Below are positions 1 through 8,319 of a stretch of DNA of 64,000 bases, piece after piece. Where the stretch lies: assembly GCF_019209835.1 (NCBI RefSeq), contig NZ_JAHUTS010000004.1:1-64000 (forward strand), read 5' to 3'. The notes under the pieces were generated by a model. That model ran no database searches. It was not told the origin of the DNA and worked only from the letters and a program-made list of their open reading frames with translations. Position numbers and translations under genes: made by a program. Source of the DNA: Enterovibrio paralichthyis. Lineage in GTDB: Bacteria; Pseudomonadota; Gammaproteobacteria; Enterobacterales; Vibrionaceae. Positions within the stretch are counted from its first letter, which is position 1. Each line of letters begins with the position of its first letter.

Positions 1-1
1 G

Positions 2-118
2 GAGGAGGCGATACATCATGTGTTGCCCATTAAGCGAGAAGATCGAATATACCCGAGAGCCGTGAAGCCTAAGGCAAAGAAATACCCCAATAAAAAGAAA
101 GCCAGTCAGCTTAACTGA
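2..118 (+). pseudogene. IS4-type transposase, C-terminal end only (cut by window start)
   Basis: Frame 2 is open from the window edge to a TGA at 116-118. It encodes a very basic tail (…REDRIYPRAVKPKAKKYP, then NKKKASQLN), which is the style of C-terminus seen in IS4-family transposases of marine gammaproteobacteria. The stop codon lies inside the hairpin at 101-123, and the right inverted repeat of the element probably ends just after it (inference). Whether the element is complete cannot be judged because its body lies outside the window. It sits tail-to-tail with yfbU. Family assignment is from the terminal motif only. Confidence 0.6.
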
Positions 119-123
119 CTGGC
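101..123. terminator. Hairpin at IS end / yfbU terminator
   Basis: A perfect 9-bp stem (GCCAGTCAG / CTGACTGGC) encloses a 5-nt loop. On the minus strand it is followed by a T-rich run (TTTCTTTTTATT), so it can act as the rho-independent terminator of yfbU. It overlaps the stop codon of the transposase, so the hairpin may be part of the IS right end rather than native to yfbU. Confidence 0.7.
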
Positions 124-163
124 ATTAGCCCAAAAGAGCAGCTTTTTGACCGGAATGTGAGGT

Positions 164-670
164 TTATGCGTTCACGATCTGGCAGATTTCGTTACCACTC
201 AGGTGGTACTGGCGAGGGCAGTTGCGCCACACTTTCAGCATGCGCTGGTATTTTTCCAGCATTGGGGTTTGCGCATTGAAGTGGTGCTGGCCTTTGTCAA
301 ACTGAGGGTACAGACCTTCGTTGTCGGTCAGGAAGCGCACGTAGTGCATCAGTTGCGCTTCTGTCGCAGCGTCAAAGCCCCAAAACTGCAGGCGACGCGC
401 ATCGACATCGCATTCGCAGTGGTTGCCGTCTCCGAGCATTTTGTGTGATTCCTGAAGTGCGTGGTACATCTCCATAAAATCAATCACCTGACGGCAAAGA
501 TCTTCAGACATATCACCGAAGTCTTTGTCCAGTTCACGCATTTGCAGTGCATAACCGCGTTCGACGATGGTTTGAAGACGGCGATATTTCTCTGCGTTTT
601 GCGGATCCATCTGAGACATCAGGGTGTATTGGTTTGACAGGATTAGACGTTGAGCGTGTGTCATTTCCAT
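164..670 (-). CDS. yfbU: YfbU family protein (UPF0304)
   Basis: 168 residues, the usual family length, and highly similar throughout to E. coli YfbU: the N-terminus MEMTHAQRLILSNQY, the central MRELDKDFGDM and the C-terminal CPRQYHLSGNEICQI are all diagnostic. It is a helical cytosolic protein; the E. coli homologue has been linked to cell-death phenotypes, but no biochemical role is established. The ATG at 668-670 is the conserved start. The gene stands alone between the IS fragment and the divergent CbiM-like permease, with its terminator at 101-123. Confidence 0.93.
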   Translation of the reverse strand: MEMTHAQRLILSNQYTLMSQMDPQNAEKYRRLQTIVERGYALQMRELDKDFGDMSEDLCRQVIDFMEMYHALQESHKMLGDGNHCECDVDARRLQFWGFDAATEAQLMHYVRFLTDNEGLYPQFDKGQHHFNAQTPMLEKYQRMLKVWRNCPRQYHLSGNEICQIVNA

Positions 671-885
671 GGGAGTGGCCTCGAAATATAAATAATTCTT
701 TATCCAAACAAGCTCTTAGTTCTTTTTTTGATGAGCAAATTTGGCAATTCATGTGCCACAGATTAGCAGTTCGTATTCATCAATTTCTTGATCTCACTAC
801 AGGTTAGTCACGCTTTTTTAACTTGAAAATTGGATAGAATCTGCCCTGTGGACATACTGAATAAAAGCATGGATTGGGATTAGGC

Positions 886-1533
886 ATGGTTTACTGGCAA
901 CTTGTTGGTTGGGGATGTTTTTTGGTATCGCTTTGGCTTTGCCGCTCCCCGGTTGGCTGGAAAAAAATGCGCACAGAAAAAGGGTATCAGCATTTCGTGT
1001 TCGCCAGTGCCATTGTGCTGTTCTGCCTATGGGCGTTGAAGGCGGGGATCCGAGAAGGGTTAGATATCCACTTTTTGGGGATGACAGTGCTGACGCTTTG
1101 CCATGGCCCGCGTATTGCCATCTGGATTTGCGTGCTTCCTCTGACCTTGATGGTTGCCTTCGGATTACTTCCGTTTGCTGATGTCGGGCTCTATGCGTTC
1201 ACAACGGCTGTTTTGCCGGCGCTGCTCAGCTACGCGGTATTCTGGCTGACCTACCGTTATATGAGCCATCATCTTTTTATTTATATTTTTCTGGCAGGCT
1301 TCCTGAATGCGGCGGTCACCATTGTTTTTCACATCTGTGTGGTCTCTGCCGGGTACTGGGTCTCAGGGCTTTATGCTTGGCCAAATATAGTCGATAACTA
1401 CCTGATGCTGGCACTGTTGATCTGGTTTCCAGAAGGGCTGCTCAATGGCATGGCGATCACCCTGATGACGGTTTACCGTCCGCATTGGCTGCGTACTTTC
1501 TACGACAACGAATATCTTTCGCCGGAGCGTTAA
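886..1533 (+). CDS. CbiM-like energy-coupling factor permease (membrane protein)
   Basis: A hydrophobic protein of about 215 residues with roughly six membrane segments. The motif TVLTLCHGPRIAIW, and the helix ending in WFPEGLLNGMAITLM, resemble the CbiM/NikM-type S components that vibrios carry as solo genes. The likely role is metal (Co/Ni) or other small-solute uptake in the inner membrane, but no ATPase or T component is adjacent, so substrate and partners are unknown. The ATG at 886 was chosen over an in-frame TTG at 874. The gene is convergent with pflA and they share the hairpin at 1558-1584. Confidence 0.65.
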   Translation: MVYWQLVGWGCFLVSLWLCRSPVGWKKMRTEKGYQHFVFASAIVLFCLWALKAGIREGLDIHFLGMTVLTLCHGPRIAIWICVLPLTLMVAFGLLPFADVGLYAFTTAVLPALLSYAVFWLTYRYMSHHLFIYIFLAGFLNAAVTIVFHICVVSAGYWVSGLYAWPNIVDNYLMLALLIWFPEGLLNGMAITLMTVYRPHWLRTFYDNEYLSPER

Positions 1534-1557
1534 CCATAAGGCTCTCCAACGGAAATG

Positions 1558-1584
1558 AAAAAACCGGCGCGAGGCCGGTTTTTT
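1558..1584. terminator. Bidirectional terminator between CbiM-like gene and pflA
   Basis: Stem AAACCGGC / GCCGGTTT with loop GCGAG, A-run on one side and T-run on the other, so it works in both directions for two convergent genes. Confidence 0.9.
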
Positions 1585-1599
1585 GCAGGAAGCAGGGGA

Positions 1600-2340
1600 T
1601 TAGTACACCACTTTGTGGCCGTATCCTTCCAGGATGCCTTTCAGCATTTCCATGGTTTCTTTCTTTGGTGGGCTTACGTCTTTGAGTTCGTATTCGTAAC
1701 CCAATGCTTCCCACTTGTGCGCACCAAGCTGGTGGTATGGCAGCATCTCAACTTTCTCGATGTTGTCCATGTCTTTGATGAACTCACCCAGTCGGCGTGC
1801 AGAATCTTCATCATCAGTGTAACCCGGAACGACCACGTAGCGAATCCAGGTTTTCTGGCCGCGTTGGTGCAGGTAGCGGGCAAAATCCAGCACACGTTTG
1901 TTCGGCACGCCAATCAGTTCGCGGTGGATATCGTCATTGATTTGCTTCAGATCCAGCATCACCAGATCGGTCGCATCCAGCAGCTCGTCAATCACGTCAG
2001 AGTGTTTGCGGATATAGCCGTTGGTATCCAGACAAGTGTGGATGCCTTCCGCTTTGGCTGCGCGGAAGAAGTCGCGTACAAATTCAGGCTGAAGCATAGC
2101 TTCGCCGCCTGAAGCGGTCACGCCGCCGCCTGAGGCATTGATGAAGTGACGGTAGGTCACTACCTCTTTCATGATTTCTTCAACCGTGATTTCACGGCCA
2201 TCGTCCAGATCCCAGGTATCGCGATTATGGCAGTATTTGCAGCGCATCAGGCATCCTTGCATGAACACGATAAAGCGAATGCCAGGACCATCTACGGTTC
2301 CACAAGACTCAAAGGAGTGAATACGGCCAATTACCGACAT
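1600..2340 (-). CDS. pflA: Pyruvate formate-lyase 1-activating enzyme
   Basis: 246 residues, a full-length radical-SAM activase. The cluster motif CLMRCKYC (CxxxCxxC) lies near residues 30-37, followed by HNRDTW, and the SAM-binding GGGVTASGGE follows near residue 75. It generates the glycyl radical on PflB (Gly733 there) using S-adenosylmethionine and a [4Fe-4S] cluster in the cytosol under anaerobiosis. ATG at 2338-2340 begins the conserved MSVIGRIHSFES. Unlike in E. coli, where pflA directly follows pflB, a response-regulator gene and two hairpins separate them here, so pflA probably has its own promoter in 2341-2498. Confidence 0.96.
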   Translation of the reverse strand: MSVIGRIHSFESCGTVDGPGIRFIVFMQGCLMRCKYCHNRDTWDLDDGREITVEEIMKEVVTYRHFINASGGGVTASGGEAMLQPEFVRDFFRAAKAEGIHTCLDTNGYIRKHSDVIDELLDATDLVMLDLKQINDDIHRELIGVPNKRVLDFARYLHQRGQKTWIRYVVVPGYTDDEDSARRLGEFIKDMDNIEKVEMLPYHQLGAHKWEALGYEYELKDVSPPKKETMEMLKGILEGYGHKVVY

Positions 2341-2498
2341 GGTGTCTCCAAAAACGACTGTAACAAATAGGGTGTTATTTTATTACAGAATCGGGGTGAC
2401 CAAAAGCGAATATCCGGTGTGACAGGGAGATTCCCGTCAATTATGTAGGGGAATGACAGGGACTGTGAGCCGGTAGCCCTGCGCCGGTGACAACCGGG

Positions 2499-3704
2499 CT
2501 ACAGGGTATTGATAGCAACAGCCGGGCAGAGGGATTTGTTTTCAAGCAGCGCTTGCCAAAGGACATGCCAGTCGTGCAGCGTGTTGGCGGGCATGGGTTT
2601 GGCGATGAAAAATCCTTGTCCATAATCGCACCCCATGTCCCTTAAGGAATGCCAGACTTCAATACACTCAATCCCTTCTGCTACCGACGCGACGTGGATC
2701 CGCCTGGCGACCATCACACTGGCTTCTACCAGTGCCATCGCAGTCCGTGAACTGAGCATGGGAAGCACCAGATTCAAGCCAATTTTAAGCGAATCGATGG
2801 GCAGAAACTCGACCTGCTGCAAGGTACCATAGCCTGATCCAAAATCATCAATGGCAATGCGGAAACCCTGCAACAACAAGCGCGATGCCGCTTCCTGAAG
2901 CTGGGCTATGCGCTCGAAGCTTTCCGGCTCCTGCAGTTCAAAATAAATGATTTGGTTAAGGTGAGAGTGCTTTTGGCCCAACGCCAGCACTTCATCAACG
3001 AAATTCAGCTCAATCAGGTTGTCTGCAGAGATATTGATGCCGACAGGCCGGCCTTGCAAAAATTCCTGTTCGGAGAGCACCTTGTGGATGATGTTTAACG
3101 TAAGTACTGACTCTAGCCCGAGCTTGGTCAGTTGCGGCAGAAAACTGCGGGGCAAGGTGACGCCGCGTATTGGGTGTCGCAGTCTTTGCAGGGCTTCACA
3201 GGCAACCCATTCACCGGTATCAAAGCGCACGATGGGCTGGAACCAGGTTTCGAACATTTGTGCATTCCACGCTTCCAGCACTTCATGTTCTGAAAGGGGA
3301 AGCAGTTCCCTTGGGAAGTTCACGTCATGTTCGGTGGCGATCGTCAGGTAATATTTCAGCAAGGGGATTGAGCTTGGCTTTGGCAAGATACCCAAGACAT
3401 TAAGCATCATACGCTCGCACATACTTTCTACCGTGCGTAACACCTTGGGGGAAGCGGCGCTGGTGATGACTATGCATCCCATAAAGCCGCGTTCGGCAGC
3501 GTTACTCAGCAGTTTGATGCCATCAATATCCGGCAGGTCTAAGTCGCAGAAAACCAGGTCAGGTTTGTGGTGCAGTATTTTTTCCAGTGCGATGGAGCCG
3601 TTTTCGGCAAAAATAAGGTTGTCTTCGCCGGTAAGCAATTGCATTAACTGGCCTGCGATTAAGTCCCGCTGGAATGGATGATCCTCGACAAGCAATATGT
3701 CCAT
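2499..3704 (-). CDS. Response regulator with C-terminal EAL (c-di-GMP phosphodiesterase) domain
   Basis: 401 residues from the ATG at 3702-3704, which has AGAGGA seven bases upstream; a longer in-frame start adds ten unlikely residues. The receiver domain (about 1-125) shows LVEDHPF, the phospho-acceptor FCDLDLPDIDG, ITSAAS and the lysine in LPKPSS. The EAL domain (about 150-395) keeps CEALQRL, NISADNL, FELQE, IDDFGSGYGTL and VAEGIE; the usual LKID reads LKIG. Most catalytic residues are present, so it could hydrolyse c-di-GMP when phosphorylated. It has no DNA-binding domain, unlike VieA, and no histidine kinase adjacent. It lies between pflB and pflA but behind the pflB terminator, which implies a separate promoter. 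Confidence 0.9.
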   Translation of the reverse strand: MDILLVEDHPFQRDLIAGQLMQLLTGEDNLIFAENGSIALEKILHHKPDLVFCDLDLPDIDGIKLLSNAAERGFMGCIVITSAASPKVLRTVESMCERMMLNVLGILPKPSSIPLLKYYLTIATEHDVNFPRELLPLSEHEVLEAWNAQMFETWFQPIVRFDTGEWVACEALQRLRHPIRGVTLPRSFLPQLTKLGLESVLTLNIIHKVLSEQEFLQGRPVGINISADNLIELNFVDEVLALGQKHSHLNQIIYFELQEPESFERIAQLQEAASRLLLQGFRIAIDDFGSGYGTLQQVEFLPIDSLKIGLNLVLPMLSSRTAMALVEASVMVARRIHVASVAEGIECIEVWHSLRDMGCDYGQGFFIAKPMPANTLHDWHVLWQALLENKSLCPAVAINTL

Positions 3705-3849
3705 GACGTCCTCTAAAAGCGCTTTGAGCAGCATCCCTGAAGAATGCGATTTTGTTGTGTCGAAACAGTCTGATATCAGTATGGTCTTAATTTTAGGACT
3801 CGTCGACAGAACGTCATACGGTGTTGGGCGGGCAACTTTTGGGCATAAA

Positions 3850-3877
3850 AAAACACCTCCCGGAGGAGGTGCTTTTT
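3850..3877. terminator. Terminator downstream of pflB
   Basis: CACCTCC / GGAGGTG stem with CGGA loop; on the minus strand it is followed by seven T residues, so transcription of pflB should stop before the response-regulator gene. T-rich on the other side as well. Confidence 0.9.
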
Positions 3878-3896
3878 GATTCAGTGAATACTCAGA

Positions 3897-6173
3897 TTAC
3901 AGAGATTCAGTGAAAGTACGTGCGATTACGTCTTTTTGCTGTTCAGCAGTCAGAGAGTTGAAACGCACAGCGTAGCCCGATACACGGATAGTCAGCTGTG
4001 GGTATTTCTCTGGGTGCTTAACTGCATCTTCCAGTGTTTCACGGTTCAGTACGTTAACGTTCAGGTGTTGACCGCCTTCGATACCAGACTCGTGGTGGAA
4101 GTAACCGTCCATCAGACCAGCCAGGTTAGAACGCTGAGTATCGTGATCTTTACCCAGTGCGTTTGGCACGATAGAGAAGGTGTAAGAGATACCGTCTTTC
4201 GCGTGTGCGAATGGCAGTTTACCTACAGAAGTCAGAGATGCTACTGCACCTTTCTCATCGCGGCCGTGCATTGGGTTCGCGCCTGGTGCGAATGGTGCAC
4301 CTGCACGACGACCGTCTGGAGTGTTACCGGTTTTCTTACCGTAAACAACGTTAGACGTGATAGTCAGGATAGACTGAGTTGGAACCGCGTTGCGGTAGGT
4401 TTTCAGCTTACGAATCTTGTTCATAAACTTCTCAACCATTTCACATGCGATGTCATCTACACGGTTGTCGTTGTTACCGAATTTAGGGTAGTCGCCTTCG
4501 ATTTCGAAATCGATCGCGATGCCGTCTTCGTCACGGATTGGTTTAACTTTCGCGTACTTGATTGCAGACAGTGAGTCAGCTGCAACAGACAGACCTGCGA
4601 TACCACACGCCATAGTACGGTATACGTCACGGTCCATCAGAGCCATCAGAGACGCTTCGTAGCTGTACTTGTCGTGAGAGTAGTGAATCGCGTTCAGCGC
4701 GGTCACGTACTGCTTCGCCAGCCAATCCATGAAGCTGTCCAGACCCGCCCAAACTTTATCGAAGTCCAGGTACTCGTCTTTCATTGGCTCTTGCTTAGGA
4801 CCAACTTGCAGTTTCAGTTTCTCGTCCACACCGCCGTTGATTACGTACAGCAGAGTTTTCGCCAGGTTCGCACGTGCGCCGAAGAACTGCATGTGCTTAC
4901 CAATAACCTGTGGAGATACACAACAAGCGATAGCGTAGTCATCGTTGTTGAAGTCTGGACGCATCAGGTCATCGTTTTCGTACTGGATAGAAGAAGTATC
5001 GATAGATACTTTCGCACAGTAACGCTTGAAGCCGTCTGGCAGTTGCTCAGACCACAGAACCGTGATGTTTGGCTCTGGTGATGGACCCATGGTGTACAGG
5101 GTGTTCAGGAAGCGGAAGTTAGTACGGGTAACCAGAGTACGACCGTCAACGCCCATACCGCCCATTGATTCTGTTGCCCAGATTGGGTCACCAGAGAACA
5201 GCTCATCGTACTCAGGAGTACGCAGGAAGCGAACCATACGCAGCTTCATTACGAAGTGGTCGATGATTTCCTGAGCTTCAACTTCAGTGATCTTGCCAGC
5301 AGCGATGTCGCGCTCGATGTACACGTCAAGGAACGTAGAAGTACGACCCAGTGACATTGCAGCACCGTTTTGAGACTTAACAGCAGCCAGGTAGCCGAAG
5401 TACAGCCACTGAACAGCTTCTTGAGCAGTTGTCGCAGGACCAGAGATGTCGTAGCCGTATTTCGCAGCCATTTCTTTCATCTGGTTCAGAGCACGGTATT
5501 GCTCTTGGATTTCTTCGCGAAGCTGCATAGTCATTTGCAGATCTTCACCTGATTCCAGTTTCTCTTGCAGAGAGTGGAATTGCTTCGCTTTGTCTTTCAG
5601 CAGGAAGTCTACACCGTAAAGTGCTACGCGACGGTAGTCACCGATGATACGACCACGGCCGTATGCGTCAGGCAGACCAGTCAGAACACCAGACTTACGG
5701 CAGTTCAGGATATCTGGGGTGTAGATATCGAATACGCCTTGGTTGTGAGTCTTGCGGTACTCTGAGTAAATTTTAGAAACCATTGGGTCCAGCTCACGGC
5801 CGTAAGCTTTACAAGAACCCTCGATCATGCGCACACCGCCGTTAGGCATGATTGCACGTTTCAGTGGTGCTTCAGTTTGCAGACCAACGATCTTTTCCAG
5901 ATCTTTGTTGATGTAGCCCGCGTCGTGAGCAGTAATGGTAGAGATAACAGAAGTGTCGAAGTCTACTGGCGCGTGAGTTGAGTTCTCAAGCTTGATGCCT
6001 TCCATCACTTTTTCCCAAAGCTTGTTAGTCGCTTCAGTACCTTCAGTTACCAGGAAAGACTCATCACCCTCGTAAGGGGTGTAGTTCTTTTGAATGAAGT
6101 CACGTACGTCGACTTCTTTCTGCCATTCGCCTTCAGCGAAACCTTCCCATGCTTTAGCAAATTGCTCAGACAT
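3897..6173 (-). CDS. pflB: Formate C-acetyltransferase (pyruvate formate-lyase)
   Basis: 758 residues, nearly identical in layout to E. coli PflB (760). The catalytic pair Cys417-Cys418 (AIACCVSPQ) and the glycyl-radical site Gly733 (IRVSGYAVRF) are intact. It converts pyruvate and CoA to acetyl-CoA and formate during anaerobic growth. The ATG at 6171-6173 has AGGTAGGT upstream. The 5' leader holds a perfect 6-bp hairpin (CACCAC, loop TCTCC, GTGGTG at 6230-6246). The gene upstream is a DUF3360 transporter rather than the focA formate channel found in E. coli; focA lies about 40 kb away in this window. Confidence 0.98.
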   Translation of the reverse strand: MSEQFAKAWEGFAEGEWQKEVDVRDFIQKNYTPYEGDESFLVTEGTEATNKLWEKVMEGIKLENSTHAPVDFDTSVISTITAHDAGYINKDLEKIVGLQTEAPLKRAIMPNGGVRMIEGSCKAYGRELDPMVSKIYSEYRKTHNQGVFDIYTPDILNCRKSGVLTGLPDAYGRGRIIGDYRRVALYGVDFLLKDKAKQFHSLQEKLESGEDLQMTMQLREEIQEQYRALNQMKEMAAKYGYDISGPATTAQEAVQWLYFGYLAAVKSQNGAAMSLGRTSTFLDVYIERDIAAGKITEVEAQEIIDHFVMKLRMVRFLRTPEYDELFSGDPIWATESMGGMGVDGRTLVTRTNFRFLNTLYTMGPSPEPNITVLWSEQLPDGFKRYCAKVSIDTSSIQYENDDLMRPDFNNDDYAIACCVSPQVIGKHMQFFGARANLAKTLLYVINGGVDEKLKLQVGPKQEPMKDEYLDFDKVWAGLDSFMDWLAKQYVTALNAIHYSHDKYSYEASLMALMDRDVYRTMACGIAGLSVAADSLSAIKYAKVKPIRDEDGIAIDFEIEGDYPKFGNNDNRVDDIACEMVEKFMNKIRKLKTYRNAVPTQSILTITSNVVYGKKTGNTPDGRRAGAPFAPGANPMHGRDEKGAVASLTSVGKLPFAHAKDGISYTFSIVPNALGKDHDTQRSNLAGLMDGYFHHESGIEGGQHLNVNVLNRETLEDAVKHPEKYPQLTIRVSGYAVRFNSLTAEQQKDVIARTFTESL

Positions 6174-6339
6174 GATGTACCTACCTTTTTAGTAGAAGAA
6201 AACAAGTACCTAGTGGTTTGTAGCCACATCACCACTCTCCGTGGTGTTGGTACACGATCATTGAAAACAGTAAAAGCAACGGCGCTCTCAAAAAACGCGC
6301 TTGATTTTACGCTTTGTATCCAGCCTTGGATAGTATTTT

Positions 6340-6360
6340 GGGCAGCCCAAATGGCTGCCC
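6340..6360. terminator. Hairpin between DUF3360 transporter and pflB
   Basis: Perfect 8-bp stem GGGCAGCC / GGCTGCCC with loop CAAAT. On the minus strand the tract after the stem is only AAAATACT, so it may be a leaky terminator or an RNA-stabilising hairpin allowing partial read-through into pflB. Confidence 0.65.
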
Positions 6361-6369
6361 AGATTTTTA

Positions 6370-7914
6370 TTACATCAGCGCAGGGATACCGAACTGATCT
6401 TCAAGCATACCTACTGCCAGCATCGCCACCAGACAGATGACCAGTACTGAACCAGGGATAACGATACGGTCTACGAAAGACAGTTTTTTCGCACGGTCTT
6501 TGTCACCGATCAGGCCGTTGTTATCCAGCAACATCGCCAGTGCCCACGCCAGAACCGGGTTAGCAACCATGGATGCAAAGATACAGATACCTGCTGACTG
6601 AGAGTCTTTGGTTTCACGAACCATCTGAACACCCGCTTCCAGCAGTGGCAGGAATACACCTACCAGCAGCGCGATACGCATTACCGGTGGCCATACCGCT
6701 ACGTCCATTGGGAAGCCAAGGATAGCGATGAACATCACCAAACAACCCAGCAGAATCGCACCGGCAGGGATTGGACGCTTCGCAATCGCTGCAGGGATCA
6801 TGTACGTACCCCAAGATGATGTGATGTTACCACCACCCACTGCAGTACCTACCATCTGACGGATAGAACACATGGTCATGGTGTCATCCACGTCCATCAG
6901 TACTTTTTCAGTCTTAGGTGGGTAGTTCAGTTCTTGGAAAATACGGTGACCCAGGAAGTCTGGTGACCACATGGCAACTGCCAGGATTGCAAATGGCAGT
7001 GACGCGATGAAGTGTTGCAGGTTAGGCAGACCCAGCATCCAACCTTGCTCAGTGCTTCCCCACCAGTACCAAGGGTTCAGGTTAGGCAGACCGATTTGGG
7101 TAGTGAAGGTCAGGTCGAAGCCAGCGCCCAGCGCCAGAGCAGTGATCAGGCCAGTAAACGCACAAGCAGGAATTGCCAGCCAGCGTTTACCCATACGTGC
7201 CAGCAGCGCGTACAGTGCGACGTTAACCGCAAGAACAACCAGACCCACATAACCCAGGCTACCTTTGGCAACGGTTGCGGTTTCCAGACCCTTTGCCCAG
7301 GTTTGGATATCTGCGATTTGGCTCATTGCACCGGTGAAGCCGAGGAAGATCAGAAGACCACCTGCTACGCCTTCACTGGTGAGGTTGACCAGCTTTGAAC
7401 CGCCTTTGAAGTAGCTCAGCATCAGACCGAACATACCCAGCAGAAGTGCAAGCGCGAGAGGGTGAGCACCGGCCAGGGCAATGGTACCGATCAACGGGAT
7501 CATTGGGCCATGGTTACCGGCAAGGTTAGCGCGTGGGTTGATAAAGCCAGAAGCAAGAACACAGAACAGCAGGGCAGGGATAAGCATCTCTACACGTGCT
7601 ACTTCGATAGCAAACTCTTTGCCCAGGTTGATGTGATCCCAAGCTTGGGTCAGGCCATCCGCCCAGGACATCATTACTGCTGAGTACATCGCAATAATGC
7701 CGATGGTACCCGCCAGTGCAGGAACGAGGTCTTCAAGTTCGAATCGGAAGTCACGGCCAGGAAGGTTTAGTTTCCAACGGCGTGGGTTCATGATTTGAAG
7801 TTCGTGGTCCAGGTAATCTGAACGCGTCGCGAACTCAGAGGCAGGTCGGTGCTTAGCTTGATACTCGCTTTGCGCCTGGTCGCCGATTTGCTCTGATGGA
7901 GCTTGGATTGACAT
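6370..7914 (-). CDS. DUF3360 family membrane transporter
   Basis: About 514 residues from the ATG at 7912-7914, which has GAAGAGGA six bases upstream. The N-terminal soluble segment contains HRPASEFATRSDYLDHE and PRRWKLNLPGRDF, which I recognise from the vibrio DUF3360 family; at least ten hydrophobic segments follow, with NPRANLAGNHGPMIPL resembling the core of SulP/NCS2-type permeases. The substrate is unknown; its place directly before pflB suggests an anion tied to mixed-acid fermentation (inference). The FNR-type promoter at 8030-8077 predicts anaerobic induction. Confidence 0.8.
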   Translation of the reverse strand: MSIQAPSEQIGDQAQSEYQAKHRPASEFATRSDYLDHELQIMNPRRWKLNLPGRDFRFELEDLVPALAGTIGIIAMYSAVMMSWADGLTQAWDHINLGKEFAIEVARVEMLIPALLFCVLASGFINPRANLAGNHGPMIPLIGTIALAGAHPLALALLLGMFGLMLSYFKGGSKLVNLTSEGVAGGLLIFLGFTGAMSQIADIQTWAKGLETATVAKGSLGYVGLVVLAVNVALYALLARMGKRWLAIPACAFTGLITALALGAGFDLTFTTQIGLPNLNPWYWWGSTEQGWMLGLPNLQHFIASLPFAILAVAMWSPDFLGHRIFQELNYPPKTEKVLMDVDDTMTMCSIRQMVGTAVGGGNITSSWGTYMIPAAIAKRPIPAGAILLGCLVMFIAILGFPMDVAVWPPVMRIALLVGVFLPLLEAGVQMVRETKDSQSAGICIFASMVANPVLAWALAMLLDNNGLIGDKDRAKKLSFVDRIVIPGSVLVICLVAMLAVGMLEDQFGIPALM

Positions 7915-8029
7915 AAAGTCCTCTTCGTACAAAAGCAAACAAACTGTTTACGTGCGCTTTGCTTCTTTACGCTGAACAGTTGCTGTTGTAACTGTGAAGA
8001 GATAAGAAACAGAGAGCTAAAAAATTGTT

Positions 8030-8077
8030 TAGCGCCATACTAACAAACCTCCTCTCTGTAAATTTGATTTAGATCAG
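8030..8077 (-). promoter_or_regulatory. FNR-dependent (class II) promoter of the DUF3360-pflB block
   Basis: TTGATTTAGATCAG at 8064-8077 matches the FNR consensus TTGATNNNNATCAA in nine of ten positions. A minus-strand -10 box TAGTAT lies at 8037-8042, giving a start near 8030, so the FNR site is centred about 40-41 bases upstream, the classic class II activation position. Leader length to the ATG would be about 116 nt. The rest of 7915-8319 shows no gene. Confidence 0.75.
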
Positions 8078-8288
8078 TTCCGTGAAAATAAATTACATTG
8101 AGCCGAAAGACAACACAAAAATTGGTGGTTTTATCGCAATGCATGTCCTTTTGGCGCTGAAATAACCGGAAATTATGTAATTTAATTACGAAACGAGGCG
8201 TGAGACGTGTGCCACAGTTATGAGCCAGAAAAGGGGAAAATGAAGGCTGGAATTGTGAACAGGTTGTGCAAAGCTGCCATGAAAAGAG

Positions 8289-8311
8289 GCCTGCCCTACT
8301 TGAGGGCAGGC
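8289..8311. terminator. Terminator of ycaO
   Basis: Perfect 9-bp stem GCCTGCCCT / AGGGCAGGC with a 5-nt loop, just beyond the ycaO stop; on the minus strand it is followed by CTCTTTTC, a modest T tract. Confidence 0.75.
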
Positions 8312-8319
8312 AAGATCAT

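Noticed and set aside
6230..6246. FNR or other regulator site in the pflB leader
   Set aside because: It is a perfect short hairpin (CACCAC/GTGGTG), not an FNR consensus; no good FNR box was found between 6174 and 6340.
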